A DNA stretch of 64,000 bases from positions 267,540-331,539 of the forward strand of contig JAXMAV010000012.1 of NCBI GenBank assembly GCA_046350255.1. The letters run 5' to 3'. Of this stretch, positions 62,284 through 64,000 are shown one piece after another. Origin of the DNA: CALDUY01 sp046350255 (GTDB lineage: Bacteria; Planctomycetota; Planctomycetia; Gemmatales; Gemmataceae). Below the pieces are notes generated by a model. It was not told where the DNA came from. It did no database searches and saw only the letters and a list, made by a program, of their open reading frames with translations. The position numbers and the translations under genes are program-made. Numbering within the stretch: position 1 is the first letter of the stretch; every line of letters begins with the position of its first letter.

Positions 62284-63432
62284 CTACACCTGGACAGCCT
62301 GGCCCCCCGGTGGGGTGGAAGGCCTACCTTCAATACGCCCGAAGATCATTCTCCCCGCAGGCGTCTGCAGAACGCTGGTCACCGTGATGGTGATTTCCTG
62401 GCCGATAGCTGAACGCCCCTGTTCCACCACGACCATGGTTCCATCCTCGAGATACCCCACTCCCTGGCCGATCTGATCCCCAGGCTTCACCACCCGGACT
62501 AGCATCAGCTCGCCTGGGAGAGCCACCGATTTCAGAGCGTTGGCCAGTTCATTGAGGTTGATGACCTCCACACCTTGCAGCTGTGCTATCTTGTTCAGGT
62601 TGTAATCGTTTGTCACCACGCGGGCACTCAACGCCTTTGCCAGCATCACCAGACGCTCGTCCACCTTGTGGATGTCGCGCAGCTCGGGCAGATTAGCATC
62701 GTGTAACACCAGGTCGATCTTGTTGTTCGCCTGCATCCGCTTCAACATGTCCAGACCGCGCCGTCCGCGATTTCGCTTCAGCTTGTCTGAACTATCCGCG
62801 ACCGATTGCAGTTCCTGCAGCACGAATCGCGGAATGATCAATCGGGTGTCAATGAACCGTGTATCACATACATCGGCAATCCGGCCGTCGATAATCACGC
62901 TGGTATCCAGCACCAGGGGTTTATTCCCCTTGATCTGCTTGGAAAACTCGACGTAGGGGATGATGAACCGGAACTCATCCTTCGTCTGCAGCAGCGTCGA
63001 GATGGTGATATAGCAGCAGGCCACGGTAATTAACAGAGCGACCAGCGCCTTGCGTTGTTGGAGGCTGGCCGCGCGTGTGGGATCCCACTCGAAGAGGAAC
63101 GGCTCCAGCGCGGTGGAGAGAATGTTCCCGAGCAATAAACCCAGCAACAGGCCGAAATAGACAGCCGAGATGGTGGTGATCTGCTTGTCGCGAATCCACA
63201 CATCTGTCAGGACCAGCAGCAGACCACCGCCCAGGATAGCGAAAAATGCGGTCCATGCAGGCACGGTTTCCTGGGTGGCGTCCCAGGCATGTTGAAAGGC
63301 GATCATCGCCATGCTGATGACGATCGCGCCGAATACCCCCCGCAGCAGCCACAGCAAGACCTGGCCCGAGCGAGGCTTTCCCTGGAAACCCGAGCCCAGC
63401 CACCCCGAAACGCGGCGAAACTGTTCAATCAC
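62284..63432 (-). CDS. PIN/TRAM domain membrane protein (YacL-like)
   Basis: A 382-residue protein. An N-terminal membrane part with about four helices (about 28-155) is followed by a PIN nuclease domain, KPLVLDTSVIIDGRIADVC near 174, with acidic ligands (the Asp in LDTSVIIDG, the Glu in QELQSVAD, and Asp in VVTNDYNLNKIAQ near 287). A C-terminal TRAM domain begins near 310 (LPGELMLVRVVKPGDQIGQGVGYLEDGTMVVVE). YacL-type proteins have the same layout. The catalytic acidic residues look complete. Starts GTG at 63432 behind GGGAGGTCG. Confidence 0.9.
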   Translation of the reverse strand: MIEQFRRVSGWLGSGFQGKPRSGQVLLWLLRGVFGAIVISMAMIAFQHAWDATQETVPAWTAFFAILGGGLLLVLTDVWIRDKQITTISAVYFGLLLGLLLGNILSTALEPFLFEWDPTRAASLQQRKALVALLITVACCYITISTLLQTKDEFRFIIPYVEFSKQIKGNKPLVLDTSVIIDGRIADVCDTRFIDTRLIIPRFVLQELQSVADSSDKLKRNRGRRGLDMLKRMQANNKIDLVLHDANLPELRDIHKVDERLVMLAKALSARVVTNDYNLNKIAQLQGVEVINLNELANALKSVALPGELMLVRVVKPGDQIGQGVGYLEDGTMVVVEQGRSAIGQEITITVTSVLQTPAGRMIFGRIEGRPSTPPGGQAVQV

Positions 63433-63527
63433 AGAGCGACCTCCCGGAAGTTGGAGAGATAAGACCTGGGTGGTGGCCCGATCATCCAGAGATTCTCATC
63501 ATATGCAGCGTTTAGCGCACCTACAAC

Positions 63528-63566
63528 AACCAGGGCCCGTTCCGCGCATCGGAACGAGCCCTGGTT
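63528..63566 (-). terminator. Hairpin terminator of the partial gene at the right edge
   Basis: A 16-bp stem (63528-63543 with 63551-63566) with one G-U pair on the minus strand and a 7-base loop, 19 bases beyond the stop of the partial gene. On the minus strand it is followed by GTTGTAGG. Confidence 0.75.
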
Positions 63567-63584
63567 GCGTTAATTACTACTGCC

Positions 63585-64000
63585 TCACTCCGCGCTAAAG
63601 CTGGCCACGAAGTCGTCGAACGTCTTTTTCTGCTGATGGCTCACGCCGTCCAGCTTCTTGATGTCCGCCTGGTAGCGTTCGATCTCCGTCTCCTGTTTGT
63701 CGAACTTTTCCAGGTAGCGCTTGTACGCCGCCGCCGTCGTTGGCATCTCCCGCAGGTTCGCGCGTAGACGCTCCTGATCCTTCTCAATGATGCTCAGCTG
63801 CTTCCGCAGCTCCGCCGACTCCCGCGTTGTCTTCTCTAACTCAATGCGCAGCTCCATCGCCTTGCGAAGACCGGCCTTCACTCCCTCGCTCGCGGTCGGC
63901 AGGGTTAACAGGTAGCGGATTTGCTCGTCGCCTTGCGTCGCCAGGCTCACCGTCGTCGCTAGCGTGCGTTCCTCCTGCACCGTCAGCGGTTTGGTCTGCC
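63585..64000 (-). CDS. Partial coiled-coil protein (DUF4139-like C-terminus), 5' end beyond the window
   Basis: The frame is open from the right edge down to the stop at 63585, with no start in sight. The last 138 residues are available. They open KPLTVQEERTLATTVSLATQG and continue as a helical, Lys/Glu-rich coiled coil (ELEKTTRESAELRKQLSIIEKDQERLRANLREM). The KPLTV-EE beginning is typical of the C-terminal part of DUF4139-type proteins, which often carry long coiled coils, but this is a pattern guess. Length of the full protein is unknown. Confidence 0.6.
   Translation of the reverse strand, partial: QTKPLTVQEERTLATTVSLATQGDEQIRYLLTLPTASEGVKAGLRKAMELRIELEKTTRESAELRKQLSIIEKDQERLRANLREMPTTAAAYKRYLEKFDKQETEIERYQADIKKLDGVSHQQKKTFDDFVASFSAE

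Overview
The window is 64 kb of GC-rich bacterial chromosome, tightly packed on both strands. The content points to the phylum Planctomycetota, most likely a Gemmatales/Gemmataceae-type organism. The pointers are a lysine-rich secreted protein with a TIGR03067-type domain, a secreted TPR protein ending in the planctomycete-style CPD-x4-RDG-x2-AV-x3-T-x-ACEL motif, several small proteins of a type I associate with this phylum, FHA-fused signalling proteins, Ser/Thr kinase and PP2C genes, and a PIN/TRAM membrane protein. This is inferred from gene content only. I see no rRNA, tRNA, CRISPR array, prophage or insertion sequence. This reads as a core-genome segment with some lineage-specific genes.

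Layout. 1-4.8 kb: a secreted Dabb-like protein cut by the window edge, a CPBP protease, an HD-GYP protein, clpX and a small SHOCT-like membrane protein. 5-8.7 kb: a small membrane protein facing a leftward operon of Gfo/Idh oxidoreductase, sugar-phosphate isomerase and PP2C phosphatase. 8.8-13.1 kb: an acyltransferase, an S46 dipeptidyl-peptidase and an AT-richer, hairpin-bearing stretch before a secreted unknown. 13.2-20.1 kb: csrA, an FHA-GAF-sigma54 activator, a secreted HExxH/TPR protein, galT and an FHA protein. 20.2-25.4 kb: class I fumarase, a broken membrane-protein gene, an ExeA-like ATPase paired with a degenerate CpsD/CpaE-type ATPase, and two small proteins. 25.6-31.2 kb: a degenerate M48/alpha-beta hydrolase fusion, a Ser/Thr kinase overlapping a DUF1802 gene tail to tail, gpsA and a TIGR03067 protein. 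31.3-41.4 kb: ilvD, hisC, a U32 peptidase, a frameshifted hisB and a leftward fadD-fadB-like pair. 41.6-49.9 kb: an UPF0261/Tm-1-like protein and the conserved prkA-yeaH-spoVR cluster with a fourth gene. 49.9-55.3 kb: rluD, a dsbB-like gene, a CxxCH sensor kinase, mutM and msrA. 55.4-64 kb: gltA, serS, two glycosyltransferases, a PEP-hydrolase-family protein, a secreted TPR protein, a PIN/TRAM protein and a partial coiled-coil protein.

How the genes fit together. Central metabolism (fumarase, citrate synthase, ilvD, his genes, gpsA, fatty-acid oxidation) is interleaved with a dense phospho-signalling set: a kinase, a PP2C, two FHA proteins, a sigma54 activator, a sensor kinase and PrkA. The 51-55 kb block groups thiol, haem-type sensing, 8-oxoguanine repair and methionine-sulfoxide repair genes, suggesting a shared oxidative theme. 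A recurrent oddity is loss of one key residue in otherwise well-kept families: the HExxH of the M48 domain, the P-loop lysine of the CpsD-like protein, and the first glycine of GAFTGA in the sigma54 activator. Two loci look genuinely broken or mis-assembled: hisB, with several frame changes inside about 150 bp, and a membrane protein at 21.8-22.6 kb.
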